Assembly (NCBI RefSeq): GCF_014237865.1 | Contig: NZ_JACJUU010000006.1 | Coordinates: forward strand, 1 to 64,000 | Source: Pusillimonas minor | GTDB taxonomy: Bacteria > Pseudomonadota > Gammaproteobacteria > Burkholderiales > Burkholderiaceae_B | DNA: 64,000 nt | Direction of reading: 5' to 3' | Part shown: one piece after another, positions 25,953-34,464 of the stretch | How the letters are laid out: every line of letters begins with the position of its first letter | How positions within the stretch are numbered: the stretch's first letter is position 1 | Made by a program: the position numbers and the translations under genes | The notes under the pieces: model-generated | The model's database searches: none | What the model saw: only the letters and a program-made list of their open reading frames with translations | What the model was told of the DNA's origin: nothing

Positions 25953-26870
25953 CTACCGTTCAAGGCGCGTCCAGACCGCCTGTTCATGGCCCCGAGTCGC
26001 GGTTTCAATCCGGGGTTCCGAGATCACTTTCAGAGCTTCCAATTCTTCCAGGCTGCGCTCCAACGTGACCCGGAAATCCCGCATGCGCCCGGTGTATTGG
26101 GCGCGTTGCTTGAGGATGTCCAGGCTGTATTTCTGCTGGATGTCGGCAGAGGTGCCAATCAGCCGCTGCAGGCTCTTTGACAGGTCGTGACGCATCTGCA
26201 GGCGCTTGGCCCAATCCACCAGGGCATATTCCCGGTTGCCGAAAATCTGCGCCCAGCGCGGGTCGGCATACAGGGTGTAGCTGCCCGTGGGCTCGTGGTA
26301 GTCAAAGCCCCCGATCATGGCGATCACACGGGTGGAGGGGTGGCGACCATAGCTGTATTTCACGGAGCCGTCTTTTCTACGCGCCTCGATGCACAGGGTA
26401 AAGCGGGCCAGGTCTTTCATGCCTTCATGCAGCCATTCGTAGGCGCTGCCGCCTGTGGGCCGGCCCATGCCGCGCAGGAAGTCGGCACGGTTGATAACCG
26501 GCGCTTCGCCCAGCAGGGCGGTGGTCTGCAGATACATGGCGTGCATCCAGATGTCGGCATGGTCTTCACTCAGTTGCTTGCCCGACCCTTTCAGCAGGAT
26601 GTGGCTGCCCTCCAGGAATACGGTTTCATCGTGGAGAGGACGCCAACCCCGGCGTACCGGGGCAAAGATGGCGCTACGGGCAATGTAGTTGGGAATGGCC
26701 CGGACGGTCTCGTTCATGCCGGGCAGCATGAACGGGGTCGGGATGGTGGCTTGTTTCTCTGCAGCGTCAGCCATGGCCTGAGAGGCTTTCTGCATGGCGC
26801 GCTGCATGGCAGCCGACAGCCGCTGCAGGTTGGCATCCTTGTGAAAAGGCGTGCGGGTGGGGGTGGTCAT
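25953..26870 (-). CDS. trfA: TrfA-like plasmid replication initiator
   Basis: The 305-residue protein carries TrfA-family blocks: IPNYIARSAIFAPVRRG, the ILLKGSGKQLSEDHADIWM segment and FDYHEPTGSYTLYADPRW. It should bind the adjacent iterons and recruit host DnaA and helicase to start replication. I chose the ATG at 26870 (CGGAG upstream); an in-frame ATG at 26894 is possible. The gene ends eight bases from the last iteron, so the origin lies at its 3' side. A replication initiator of this type shows the island derives from, or can act as, a plasmid. Confidence 0.88.
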   Translation of the reverse strand: MTTPTRTPFHKDANLQRLSAAMQRAMQKASQAMADAAEKQATIPTPFMLPGMNETVRAIPNYIARSAIFAPVRRGWRPLHDETVFLEGSHILLKGSGKQLSEDHADIWMHAMYLQTTALLGEAPVINRADFLRGMGRPTGGSAYEWLHEGMKDLARFTLCIEARRKDGSVKYSYGRHPSTRVIAMIGGFDYHEPTGSYTLYADPRWAQIFGNREYALVDWAKRLQMRHDLSKSLQRLIGTSADIQQKYSLDILKQRAQYTGRMRDFRVTLERSLEELEALKVISEPRIETATRGHEQAVWTRLER

Positions 26871-26997
26871 TGATGATGCTCCGGGCGAACCCATGCAAGG
26901 GCCGCCCGGAGTGTGTGCAGCGCCTCACACGGGTTCGGGGTAGGTGGACCCGGCAACCTGCCGGGTCGAATGGATTGGGTGTGGCTGCTGCGCGAAC

Positions 26998-28023
26998 TCA
27001 GGCGACGACGTGGCGCCGGGGTTCAAACCAGATTTCTTGCACACGGAATTTCTCGACATGCACAACAATGTCCACGGTCTGCTGCAGAAAGGTCTGAATC
27101 GTGGGCAAGTCCAGATTGCCGCCGGTGGGGGACTGCTTGGTGAGGATGGCCAGCCGGTCGAAGGCGTCGATTGCGCTGTTGGCATGCGTGGTTGTCACAG
27201 AACCTGGGTGGCCGGTGTTCAGGGCCGCTAGGTAATCCCAGGTTTCCGGGCCGCGCAACTCTGCCAGGAAAATCCGGTCGGGTGACAGGCGCATGCAGGC
27301 CGCCAGGCAGTCGGTGGCCGATACGCGGCCCCGTGTGCCGCCGTACATCAGGTGGATACGGTTTTCATGCCAGGGCAGGATCAGTTCATGCACGTCTTCA
27401 ATGGTGATAAGGCGTTCATGGACGGGTATTTCATTCATGAGGGATCGGGCGAAAGTGGTTTTTCCTGACCCTGTTGCTCCCGAAATCACGATGTTCTTGC
27501 GCGCGCGGACGGCGTCCACCAGAAACTCGAAATAGTCTCCTCTGTTCTTCAGTATCAGCAGCCGCTGATCGAGTTTCGACAAGCCGTCAGCACCATATTT
27601 GGCGGTGGCGTCCATGGTGGACTTGAAAGCCCCGCCGGACGCCAGCTGCTTCAGGTAGAAAGTTTCCGTGGCGTGTTTGCGGATGTTGATGGCGATGGTG
27701 TCGTCTATGCAGGCCGGTGGCAGAATGATCTGGCCGCGCTCCCCATCAGGCAGGACCACCGACATGATGGGGCTGCGCGCCATGTGGTTGTAGGCCGCCA
27801 GTGCCGTCGCGAGCGCTTCCAGGTGCGGGTAGCTCAGTTCCTCGCAGTCGTGCGACACCCAGTGTCCGTCCGTGCGGGCGTACAGATGGCCCTCGCGCAC
27901 GATGGCAATTTCTGTGACTTTCGGGTCCTGCAGATGCTGAACCAGGGGCCGCAGAAAGGTGCGTACCGAAATGGCGCGATCAAAAGGGACCACTTCAAGG
28001 GGTAAGTTCAAGGTCGTAGACAT
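26998..28023 (-). CDS. virB11: VirB11 traffic ATPase of the type IV secretion system
   Basis: The 341-residue hexameric ATPase energises pilus assembly and substrate transfer. N-terminal domain at ~1-150; Walker A GATGSGKTTF; ITIEDVHELIL (Asp box); RIFLAELRGPETWD (Walker B region); and the His box TTTHANS. The start at 28023 (MSTTLNLPLEVV) is chosen because the longer frame upstream shows no VirB11 similarity. It overlaps virB10 by 29 bp and is the last virB gene, about 130 bp before the initiator gene. Confidence 0.95.
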   Translation of the reverse strand: MSTTLNLPLEVVPFDRAISVRTFLRPLVQHLQDPKVTEIAIVREGHLYARTDGHWVSHDCEELSYPHLEALATALAAYNHMARSPIMSVVLPDGERGQIILPPACIDDTIAINIRKHATETFYLKQLASGGAFKSTMDATAKYGADGLSKLDQRLLILKNRGDYFEFLVDAVRARKNIVISGATGSGKTTFARSLMNEIPVHERLITIEDVHELILPWHENRIHLMYGGTRGRVSATDCLAACMRLSPDRIFLAELRGPETWDYLAALNTGHPGSVTTTHANSAIDAFDRLAILTKQSPTGGNLDLPTIQTFLQQTVDIVVHVEKFRVQEIWFEPRRHVVA

Positions 28024-29119
28024 GGCTGAAATCCAGATCACGGGCGACCATGATGCCGATGCGTTCGCCCTGGTTTTTATAGAGGGTGGGAGGTATGTCC
28101 AGAGATCGTTCCAGAATCTTGGCGATAGCTTCCTGCCCGCCTTGGGCGGTGTTGTCGAAGCGGATGTTGTTGTCGCCGGACTGTCCCTGATTCGATGCCC
28201 AGTTGCCGAAGTCGCCCACCAGGGACAGCAGGATGGCGTTGCCGAAGCGTTCCCAGAAATGGTTATCGACATGACCATCCAGCCCGGCTTCGCCCAGGGG
28301 GCCGGTGCCAGGTGAGGCCAGTTCCACGATGACGCCGGCAGGCGTTTCCAGCCGGTTCCAGGTGACAAAGGCGCGGGCCTGGCCCTGCTGGATACCGCCG
28401 GACTGATAGCCGGTGAACTTGGTGCCGGCGTCGATCAGCTTGACCTTGCCGTTGGCGCTCATGACATCGTGGGTGGCCAGACAGGTGAGCAGCCCCGGCT
28501 GAGTGCTGACCAGTTTGGTTTGTAGGGTGCAGTCGATCATGGTGCCTTGGGTGAGCAGAAAGTTGCGATCGCCCAGCAGCCCGGCCACGGAGGGCGCAAG
28601 TTCCAGGGGCCGCAGCTTGTCGGCCAGGGGGCCGGCATCACTGTAGGGGCCGCCTGGCGCGTTGGCTTGGCTGCTGCCTGTGCTGCCTCCGTCTGCGCCG
28701 CCCGCCTGCAGCGGGCTGGCCAGCCGCCGCTGAGCCACTTCATCGACACGCGGCGGTGCTGCGGGCGTCGGTGGTGGAAGGACATAGGCGGGCGCAGGGA
28801 CCGGCTCAGATGCCGGGGGAGGCAAAGGCTTAGGTGGCGCGGGTCGCTCCACCCTGGGCGGTTTCAGCCGGTTGGTGATTCCGCTTTGATCGGCTTCCAG
28901 GCTGCTGTCGCTGGCTGACGCCGGTTCCCGGCTCCAGGCTTTCAGCAGTACACCGATGGCCACGGCAATGGCCACCAGGATGGTGAGCCACAGAAAGGCG
29001 CGTGCGCCACGTGGGGCGCTGCGCCCGGCGGTTTCCAGGTTCAGCGCTTCACGCTCCAGGCTGGCCGGGGTGGTCTGCTCCTGGTGCGGGTCGGTGTCGT
29101 TCATGGGCTGTTCCTTCAT
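27995..29119 (-). CDS. virB10: VirB10 core-complex protein
   Basis: The 374-residue protein spans both membranes: a short cytoplasmic N-terminus, one transmembrane helix (~42-62), a Pro-rich periplasmic stretch (~88-125) and the TrbI/VirB10 beta-barrel domain (LTQGTMIDCTLQTKLVS through RIGIMVARDLDFS, ~190-370). It passes inner-membrane energy states to the outer-membrane pore. The ATG overlaps the virB9 stop as ATGA; a second ATG 15 bases on is possible. Closest in pattern to TrwE of R388. Confidence 0.95.
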   Translation of the reverse strand: MKEQPMNDTDPHQEQTTPASLEREALNLETAGRSAPRGARAFLWLTILVAIAVAIGVLLKAWSREPASASDSSLEADQSGITNRLKPPRVERPAPPKPLPPPASEPVPAPAYVLPPPTPAAPPRVDEVAQRRLASPLQAGGADGGSTGSSQANAPGGPYSDAGPLADKLRPLELAPSVAGLLGDRNFLLTQGTMIDCTLQTKLVSTQPGLLTCLATHDVMSANGKVKLIDAGTKFTGYQSGGIQQGQARAFVTWNRLETPAGVIVELASPGTGPLGEAGLDGHVDNHFWERFGNAILLSLVGDFGNWASNQGQSGDNNIRFDNTAQGGQEAIAKILERSLDIPPTLYKNQGERIGIMVARDLDFSHVYDLELTP

Positions 29120-29967
29120 GGCGTAATCTCCCGAATCCTCAACGTTGGTACAGGCGCTGCCGCGCCTTTCACCGTGCGCCGGACGGCGGGAGAGGCTGTG
29201 CCGGTGTGGGCGGGTACCGGGGTCAGGCCGAAGGCTTCGTTATGGATGGCCAGCACCTGGTTACCCAGACGCAGATGCCAGCGTGGTGAGGTGCGGTGCA
29301 GCACCATCGTCCGTTCATCGGCCATGTGATAGTTGGTGATGACTTCCTGGCCGTCAGGGGTCACGCGGTACACCGTGGGCATGTCGGTTTCCGGGGGGAA
29401 CTGCAGCCAGGTATGACGGCCATCATCCCAGGCGTGAACGGGGGCAATGCTGGCGTTGCCACTTCGGGTGTACGCCTGCCAGTTCATCGTGTCGGCAGAT
29501 GCCTGCAATGAACGCTCAACCGCTGCCTTTTGTGCCGCCTGAGCCTTCATGCGAGCCTCTACTTCGGGGTAGCGCATCACCAGCTTGTAAAGGGCTGGGG
29601 CGCTGCGGTCAGGGCTGTAGGACAGCCGGAAGCTGTATTCCCGCCGGTCGGTGATAACGATCAGGTTGGTGTCAGCGTCTTCGGCGGTGGGTTTGAAGAA
29701 CAGGTGGTGGTTCTTGTACGTGAAGGCGTAAGCCTGACTGTCGCCAAAGACGTGATACTGATAGCTTTCGCCGGGTTCCAGCTGGATGTGGGTGGCAACA
29801 CCGATCACCGCATCCAGTTGGATCACGTTGGCCGCGTCATAGTTGACATAGCGCACCCGATGGTCGAGGCGTGAGGAGCGGGGCGTCTCCAGCGCCCAGG
29901 CGCTGGTTGGCAGGGCCAGGCACAGCAGCAGCGCCACCGCCCGCCTGCGTGGTAAGAGTTCAAACAT
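29116..29967 (-). CDS. virB9: VirB9 outer-membrane core-complex protein
   Basis: The 283-residue protein has a cleavable signal peptide (~1-25, LLLCLALPTSAWA). The N-terminal VirB9 domain has the DHRVRYVNYDAANVIQLDA pattern; the C-terminal domain, TWLQFPPETDMPTVYRVTPD, contacts VirB7 and VirB10 at the outer membrane. It lies between virB8 and virB10 in canonical order and is coupled to virB10 by a 4-bp overlap. Confidence 0.95.
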   Translation of the reverse strand: MFELLPRRRAVALLLCLALPTSAWALETPRSSRLDHRVRYVNYDAANVIQLDAVIGVATHIQLEPGESYQYHVFGDSQAYAFTYKNHHLFFKPTAEDADTNLIVITDRREYSFRLSYSPDRSAPALYKLVMRYPEVEARMKAQAAQKAAVERSLQASADTMNWQAYTRSGNASIAPVHAWDDGRHTWLQFPPETDMPTVYRVTPDGQEVITNYHMADERTMVLHRTSPRWHLRLGNQVLAIHNEAFGLTPVPAHTGTASPAVRRTVKGAAAPVPTLRIREITP

Positions 29968-29993
29968 GGGGATTCCTTCTGATCCGGGGCGGG

Positions 29994-30680
29994 TCAGCGC
30001 GACAGGTCGGCAGCCAGGTCGTAGCGCACAACCTGAAAGCCCAGCGGATTGCGCCGGGCGACGGCTTCTGTGAGAGGTACGTCGGCGTACTGGTAGGCCA
30101 TGGTGGCGATCAGATGCCGCGTCCTGGTGACGTTGCCGGTGGAGACTTCACGCTCCGTTCTGGTGAAGCGCACAATGGCGGCCTGATTGGTGCCCAGGGT
30201 GATGGAATGAATCTGAACATCGACCGTACCCAGGGTGCCAAGCCGCGTGGTCACGGCATCCGGCCCTTCGAAGCGCTTGCCGTACTGCACCTGAATGGGC
30301 GGCGATGACAGCAGGGCGCAGGTGTCGAATTGCTCCTGAATGGTCTGCCAGCTGTAGCCTTCGCAATTCAGCACATAGGTGTTCAGAAAATACTTGGCGA
30401 TGCGCTGGCCATAGTCTTCCATCGGTTCGCCCAAGGTGCTGACATGCTCGATGCTGCCGGTGGCGTTATCCACGCGCACCACATACATTTCAGGCGGTTG
30501 CTTTAGGGGCGTCAGACCCGCCACGGCGGCGACAGCGGCAAAGGCGATCAGCCCCGCGCCTATGGCAACCTGCCAGGCGCGCTTGCGGCTGGTGACCAGT
30601 TCGCCCAGGTGGTCGCGCTCCAGGCCACGCGATTGCTCCAGCCAGGCTGCAACGTCTTCAGACTTGAGAGGTTCTGCCAC
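29994..30680 (-). CDS. virB8: VirB8 inner-membrane assembly protein
   Basis: The 228-residue bitopic protein has a cytoplasmic N-terminus, one transmembrane helix (~35-56, VAIGAGLIAFAAVAAVAGL) and the NTF2-like periplasmic VirB8 domain (DYGQRIAKYFLNTYVLNCEGYSW, then VRFTRTE). It nucleates assembly of the secretion channel. It lies three bases downstream of the virB7 stop. Confidence 0.93.
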   Translation of the reverse strand: MAEPLKSEDVAAWLEQSRGLERDHLGELVTSRKRAWQVAIGAGLIAFAAVAAVAGLTPLKQPPEMYVVRVDNATGSIEHVSTLGEPMEDYGQRIAKYFLNTYVLNCEGYSWQTIQEQFDTCALLSSPPIQVQYGKRFEGPDAVTTRLGTLGTVDVQIHSITLGTNQAAIVRFTRTEREVSTGNVTRTRHLIATMAYQYADVPLTEAVARRNPLGFQVVRYDLAADLSR

Positions 30681-30683
30681 GGT

Positions 30684-30821
30684 TCAGGCTCCTTTGAAAA
30701 TCGGTGCGCTTGCATTCACCGGCACACGCGGCCCGTCAGCAGGCTGTGGGGGTTGGGGCGCATGAAAGGCGCAGCCGGCCAGCAGCCCGGCCAGCGCCAG
30801 GGCGGCAATGAGTTTGTGCAT
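30684..30821 (-). CDS. virB7: VirB7-type small lipoprotein
   Basis: This 45-residue lipoprotein has signal peptide and lipobox LAGC, giving a mature N-terminal Cys at about residue 19, and a Pro-rich remainder (PQPPQPADGPRVPV). In the family it is disulfide- or lipid-anchored and stabilises VirB9 in the outer membrane. The start at 30821 (MHKLIAALALAG) is set by the signal peptide; a longer in-frame extension upstream has no protein-like character. GGAG lies just upstream. Confidence 0.85.
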   Translation of the reverse strand: MHKLIAALALAGLLAGCAFHAPQPPQPADGPRVPVNASAPIFKGA

Positions 30822-30897
30822 GGGAAGGGCTCCTGTCCTGCCGCGCGGGCAGAAGGAAGGGGGTGATGGCCCCGCTGGGCAGCGGGTAGGGAGGGGT

Positions 30898-31848
30898 TTA
30901 CTTGGCGCGCAGGCGCAACATGCTACGCAGACGCAGAACAGAGAACGCGCCCCGGGCGGCGGAACCGACACCGAGCTGAGCACCGAAGCCGTTGGAGAGG
31001 CCGGCGGCAAGGCCGGGAATCAGAATCATGATGACGAGACTGGCAGCACCGACAAGCACCTGAGCGCCGAACAGTGAAAGCACGTCGGCCATCCCTGTTT
31101 CTATCTGGTCAGCGATCATGCGGATCAGCTGAATGTTGAGTTGCAGGATAAGGCCGAAGACCAGGCCTGCAAGCAAGGCCAGGAAGACAAAGTTCAATGC
31201 CTGCGAAACCCAGTTATTGAAGAGAGGTTTTGTTGGCTCGAACAATGTCGCGGAGATAAAGAGTGGCCCTGCAGCAACCACAAGTGCCATGCCGACTTTG
31301 CAGACCACCACAATGACCATGATGATGCTGCCTACGACGGCCGCATTGATTCGCAACAGCGTCGCCAGGATGCTGACCAGCACTTCCCTGGTGGAAGGCA
31401 TGAAGTTGTACCAGGGCCGGTCGCTGGAACCCAGCATGGCATTGGATGCCTCACTGGTCTCGTTCTGCAGCTTATCGACTTCTGCCGCCACGTTGCCCGT
31501 GCCGAGCGCGAGCTGTGTGACATCGTCAGGCAGTGCGATCATGGTTTTGGCAATGTCGTTCTGATACAGGCCGCCTGCTCCAAAAATCATGGACACAATC
31601 GCTACGAGAATGGCCTTGCGAAAGAACTCGGTGACGGTCATATTGCTCTGACCGTGCATGAGCGCAAACGCGTACACGACAAATTGCAGAGTCAGGCCCA
31701 CCACGATGACCGGCATGAGTGCTTCGAACAGTGCCTGCATCGGCCCGTTGATGGCATCGCTGAGGATACTTTCGGTTTGCGTCATGACCCACTCAGCTAT
31801 GTTGCTTGGCGTAGTGGGTGCCGCGACGGATGGAGTGAGGCTGGCCAT
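30898..31848 (-). CDS. virB6: VirB6 polytopic inner-membrane channel component
   Basis: The 316-residue protein has about six predicted membrane spans (for example ~45-65, ~150-200 and ~225-275) and the TrbL/VirB6 pattern in SIIMVIVVVCKVGMALVVAAGPLFI followed by LFEPTKPLFNNWVSQALNF. It lines the inner-membrane translocation path. It lies 11 bp after virB5 and precedes virB7. A basic C-terminus ends RLRSMLRLRAK. Confidence 0.93.
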   Translation of the reverse strand: MASLTPSVAAPTTPSNIAEWVMTQTESILSDAINGPMQALFEALMPVIVVGLTLQFVVYAFALMHGQSNMTVTEFFRKAILVAIVSMIFGAGGLYQNDIAKTMIALPDDVTQLALGTGNVAAEVDKLQNETSEASNAMLGSSDRPWYNFMPSTREVLVSILATLLRINAAVVGSIIMVIVVVCKVGMALVVAAGPLFISATLFEPTKPLFNNWVSQALNFVFLALLAGLVFGLILQLNIQLIRMIADQIETGMADVLSLFGAQVLVGAASLVIMILIPGLAAGLSNGFGAQLGVGSAARGAFSVLRLRSMLRLRAK

Positions 31849-31859
31849 GGCGTGCTGGC

Positions 31860-32564
31860 CTATTCAGCCGCGCCGGGGGATGAGTCTGACGCTGGCTTGT
31901 TCCCAAACCATCCGCCATAGACACGTTCAGCCCGAGCCTGCAGCAGTTGTCGTTCCGCATCCAGTTGCTGTGCAGCAAGCTGAATGCGGGTCTGTTCGGC
32001 TGAGATATTCGCTTGCTCAATCTGAATCCGCGCCTGCAGTTCAGCAATTTCCTTGGGGTTGGTCGTTTGATTGATCTGATCCTGCAGGGCATCAACATTG
32101 GCCAGCCGCTGAGTCATCGAATCGTAGGCCCGCTCACTCATGGCTTTTGCGGTTGCCTCAATGTTCAGTGACCGTTTTGACAGCTCCTGTCTGTCTTCGG
32201 CGAAATTCACAGGAGCCATGACATTGTCTGTGATGCGGGAGACATCCCCGTTCAAGCCTGAGCTACCAGACCGGTTCAGCAGGTCCTGGGCGCTGGAGGG
32301 TAGCGCTGCGCGAAGCTGATCGCGGATGGCGTAATCGTTGGGAATGACACCGTAGCCGCTGGACTGCGTGAAGGCGGCAAGCTGCTCCCTGGCTGTTGCC
32401 AGTTGATCCGTCAGGTTCTTCAGCTGGTCGCGGGCGGTCAGCAGCTGTTCTTGCAACTGGGCTATGGTTGCAGCATCGACCGTAGGGATGCCGCTGGCGC
32501 GGGCAGGGTTTATGAAAACAGCGGCCAGGGCAATGCCCGCCGCAAGATGCTTGTAGCGTGTCAT
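31860..32564 (-). CDS. virB5: VirB5 minor pilus-tip protein
   Basis: The 234-residue secreted protein has a signal peptide (~1-24, AAGIALAAVFINPARASG) and a long Gln/Ala/Leu-rich helical bundle typical of VirB5/TrwJ (AQLQEQLLTARDQLKNL; later LQARIQIEQANISAEQTRI). It forms the pilus tip and helps contact the recipient. The upstream gap to virB4 is filled by accessory genes and by one gene on the opposite strand. Confidence 0.9.
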   Translation of the reverse strand: MTRYKHLAAGIALAAVFINPARASGIPTVDAATIAQLQEQLLTARDQLKNLTDQLATAREQLAAFTQSSGYGVIPNDYAIRDQLRAALPSSAQDLLNRSGSSGLNGDVSRITDNVMAPVNFAEDRQELSKRSLNIEATAKAMSERAYDSMTQRLANVDALQDQINQTTNPKEIAELQARIQIEQANISAEQTRIQLAAQQLDAERQLLQARAERVYGGWFGNKPASDSSPGAAE

Positions 32565-32717
32565 GGGAGAACTCCGGGGGTAATAGTGGTGGCGAGCTAA
32601 GTCGCCGTGCGTTGTGTAGGTCTCTGTCGAGAACGGGCGTGGATGGCGTGTGCTGCCTTAGATTGTCTGTGACGATCCTTCTTTCGTTACTATGCATGCC
32701 ACGAGGAGAATTACCGA

Positions 32718-33254
32718 ATGGCACTTACATCCACCCAAATTGGAGCAATTGGCGAAAACTTGCTTATCAACGCCGTGATGAAAGCAAGTGACGGAAGGCT
32801 ATCACCATTCCAGCCACTGGCTGACGATGATGGCCTCGACGTGCTTTTCTACGATAAGCAGACCGGCAACTCCGCCGCCGTCCAACTGAAGTGCCGAACG
32901 AACACATTGCGAAGAGTCGGCTCAGAAGAACGCGGACACACAGTTCACTTCGAAGTGCGGCACACCACTTTCAATGAAGCGCGGCGTGCCTATCTCATTG
33001 GCGCCCTGTGCAACGACGATTTGACAGACTTCGTCGCCACATGGCTCATACCGATGTTTGAACTGCCACAGATCGCGCGCAACATCTCCGGCAAATGGGT
33101 CATAAGACCCAGCATGGCCAACGACAGTAAAGATCGCTTTACCTCATATCGGTGTGACACGGCCATCCAGCTAGCAGCTCGAATAATTGCTATTTGCGAG
33201 GCTGACGGGCCGAACGGGCCGCCTGGGATGGGGCCGCCGGTTAGGGAGTTTTAA
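32718..33254 (+). CDS. PD-(D/E)xK nuclease-like protein inserted in the virB operon
   Basis: The 178-residue protein begins TSTQIGAIGENLLINAVMK. E13, D41 (DDDGLDVLFYD) and Q56-L-K58 (SAAVQLKCR) fit the active-site order of PD-(D/E)xK nucleases of the Holliday-junction-resolvase or type IV restriction kind with a Gln variant. GAGGAGAA lies upstream of the ATG. It is transcribed against the surrounding virB genes and splits virB5 from the virB4-side genes. The fold assignment rests on residue pattern only; a defence or competition role is inferred from its placement, which parallels the DUF2321 gene. Confidence 0.65.
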   Translation: MALTSTQIGAIGENLLINAVMKASDGRLSPFQPLADDDGLDVLFYDKQTGNSAAVQLKCRTNTLRRVGSEERGHTVHFEVRHTTFNEARRAYLIGALCNDDLTDFVATWLIPMFELPQIARNISGKWVIRPSMANDSKDRFTSYRCDTAIQLAARIIAICEADGPNGPPGMGPPVREF

Positions 33255-33335
33255 CGGAACTCAGCGGCACCATCATCATATAACCATGCTCAACCAGCTT
33301 AACAGTCCGCTTCTGGAAGTCGAAGCAAGTACAAA

Positions 33336-33716
33336 TCACTGCTTGGAAATGGCTGCTTGGTATTCGGCTTCCGTGATACGGCGAGCCTTTAGGTTGTCAG
33401 AGACAATTTTATCGTCAGCCTCTTTGTAGGCAATGTGTGTTCTGTCGCCCACGACCAGGATATTGTCTGCGCCGTTGAGTGTTGCTGGCACGGTATTGGA
33501 CCGGTATCCAACTTTGCCGAGGTTGTTCCATGCGGTTTCTGTGAACAGGAACGTGTCGTCGTTCCGTTCAATGTGGACCAGGGTCGGCGGGTAGCGACCG
33601 TTATCCGAGAACCAATGTCCGATGAATTTCTCGCCTTTCGGTTCAGTCTTGCATCCCGCCAGGATGCTCAGCAGGGCAGTGGCTCCGGCGGCGACGATGA
33701 AATGTCTTCGATTCAT
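33336..33716 (-). CDS. Lipoprotein of the virB region, candidate entry-exclusion protein
   Basis: The 126-residue protein has a signal peptide and lipobox (ALLSILAGC; Cys at about residue 22) and a small beta-rich mature domain (KFIGHWFSDNGRYPPTLVHIERNDDTFLFTE). Entry-exclusion lipoproteins (Eex/TrbK) are encoded within virB-type operons near virB5 and virB6, so this is a reasonable candidate. It is longer than most Eex proteins and the mature domain resembles small lipocalin-like folds, so another envelope role is possible. Confidence 0.65.
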   Translation of the reverse strand: MNRRHFIVAAGATALLSILAGCKTEPKGEKFIGHWFSDNGRYPPTLVHIERNDDTFLFTETAWNNLGKVGYRSNTVPATLNGADNILVVGDRTHIAYKEADDKIVSDNLKARRITEAEYQAAISKQ

Positions 33717-33727
33717 TGGGTGCGTTC

Positions 33728-33919
33728 CTATGGTGGTCGGTTTTCGATAAGCCCCTGGCTGCGTTTGTACGCTGCCCAGGCGTCGGCCACGCTGCAAGCG
33801 TGTCCGGCAGTTGTAAGCCAGCAGGCACGTTCGTCTTGTTTCAGATTGTTCCACCAAACCATGCCTGCAATCTCATCGGCAGTGGGGTGGCATTGACGGT
33901 CTGGAAGGTTTACAGGCAC
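33728..33919 (-). CDS. Small conserved-looking plasmid protein
   Basis: The 63-residue soluble protein (HPTADEIAGMVWWNNLKQDER, then HACSVADAWAAYKR) overlaps the upstream gene by 10 bp and precedes the lipoprotein gene by 11 bp in the same direction. The Trp-rich pattern looks like a real short protein rather than random sequence. Function unknown. Confidence 0.65.
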   Translation of the reverse strand: MPVNLPDRQCHPTADEIAGMVWWNNLKQDERACWLTTAGHACSVADAWAAYKRSQGLIENRPP

Positions 33920-34455
33920 AGCTCTGGTCCATCCTGTTCATGCTGTGGCGACAGCCTTAGCGCATGGTCGAAGCGGGCGCCGATGAGGTCGGCCACCCGC
34001 TGATAATCCTCAGGTGTGGGGCGCTGCCCATTCACTTCATGGACGTGCAGGCTGTAATACTTTTGCACACCTTGCTCAAAATAGGCACGATTCTGGCGCG
34101 GGTGGGTGGACGAAAACCAGATGTCAGGACTTATGCGTGGGTCGCTGCATGACGGATCGGATACGCCGAAATCCTGGCTGTGTCGTTCGAGGTCGTCAGC
34201 GTCCACCGTCACCCGGTCAAGCTCGATGTCACGGGTATTGGTTTCACCAGCCTCCAGGTCTTCATGCGTCCAGTGTTCGCTATAGACCGAGATCAGGAAA
34301 GTGTCTTCTGGGCGGTCGGCGTCCGGGTCGTGCAGACCCAGCCGCGTATAGAAATCCTGATCTTTCGTTGCCTGCAGATCATCACGAGCCTGTGTCTGGC
34401 GTCGATCTTCATCCAGCGCCTGCTGCTTCTCACGCTCGTTGGCATTGTGTTTCAT
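33910..34455 (-). CDS. Hypothetical acidic protein downstream of virB4
   Basis: The 181-residue Asp/Glu/Gln-rich soluble protein begins MKHNANEREKQQALDEDRRQ; a short middle block, DTFLISVYSEHWTHEDLEAG, looks folded. No known motif is seen. It starts 9 bp after the virB4 stop and overlaps the next small gene, so it belongs to the virB operon. It could be a cytoplasmic transfer accessory protein. Confidence 0.65.
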   Translation of the reverse strand: MKHNANEREKQQALDEDRRQTQARDDLQATKDQDFYTRLGLHDPDADRPEDTFLISVYSEHWTHEDLEAGETNTRDIELDRVTVDADDLERHSQDFGVSDPSCSDPRISPDIWFSSTHPRQNRAYFEQGVQKYYSLHVHEVNGQRPTPEDYQRVADLIGARFDHALRLSPQHEQDGPELCL

Positions 34456-34464
34456 GGGTTATTC

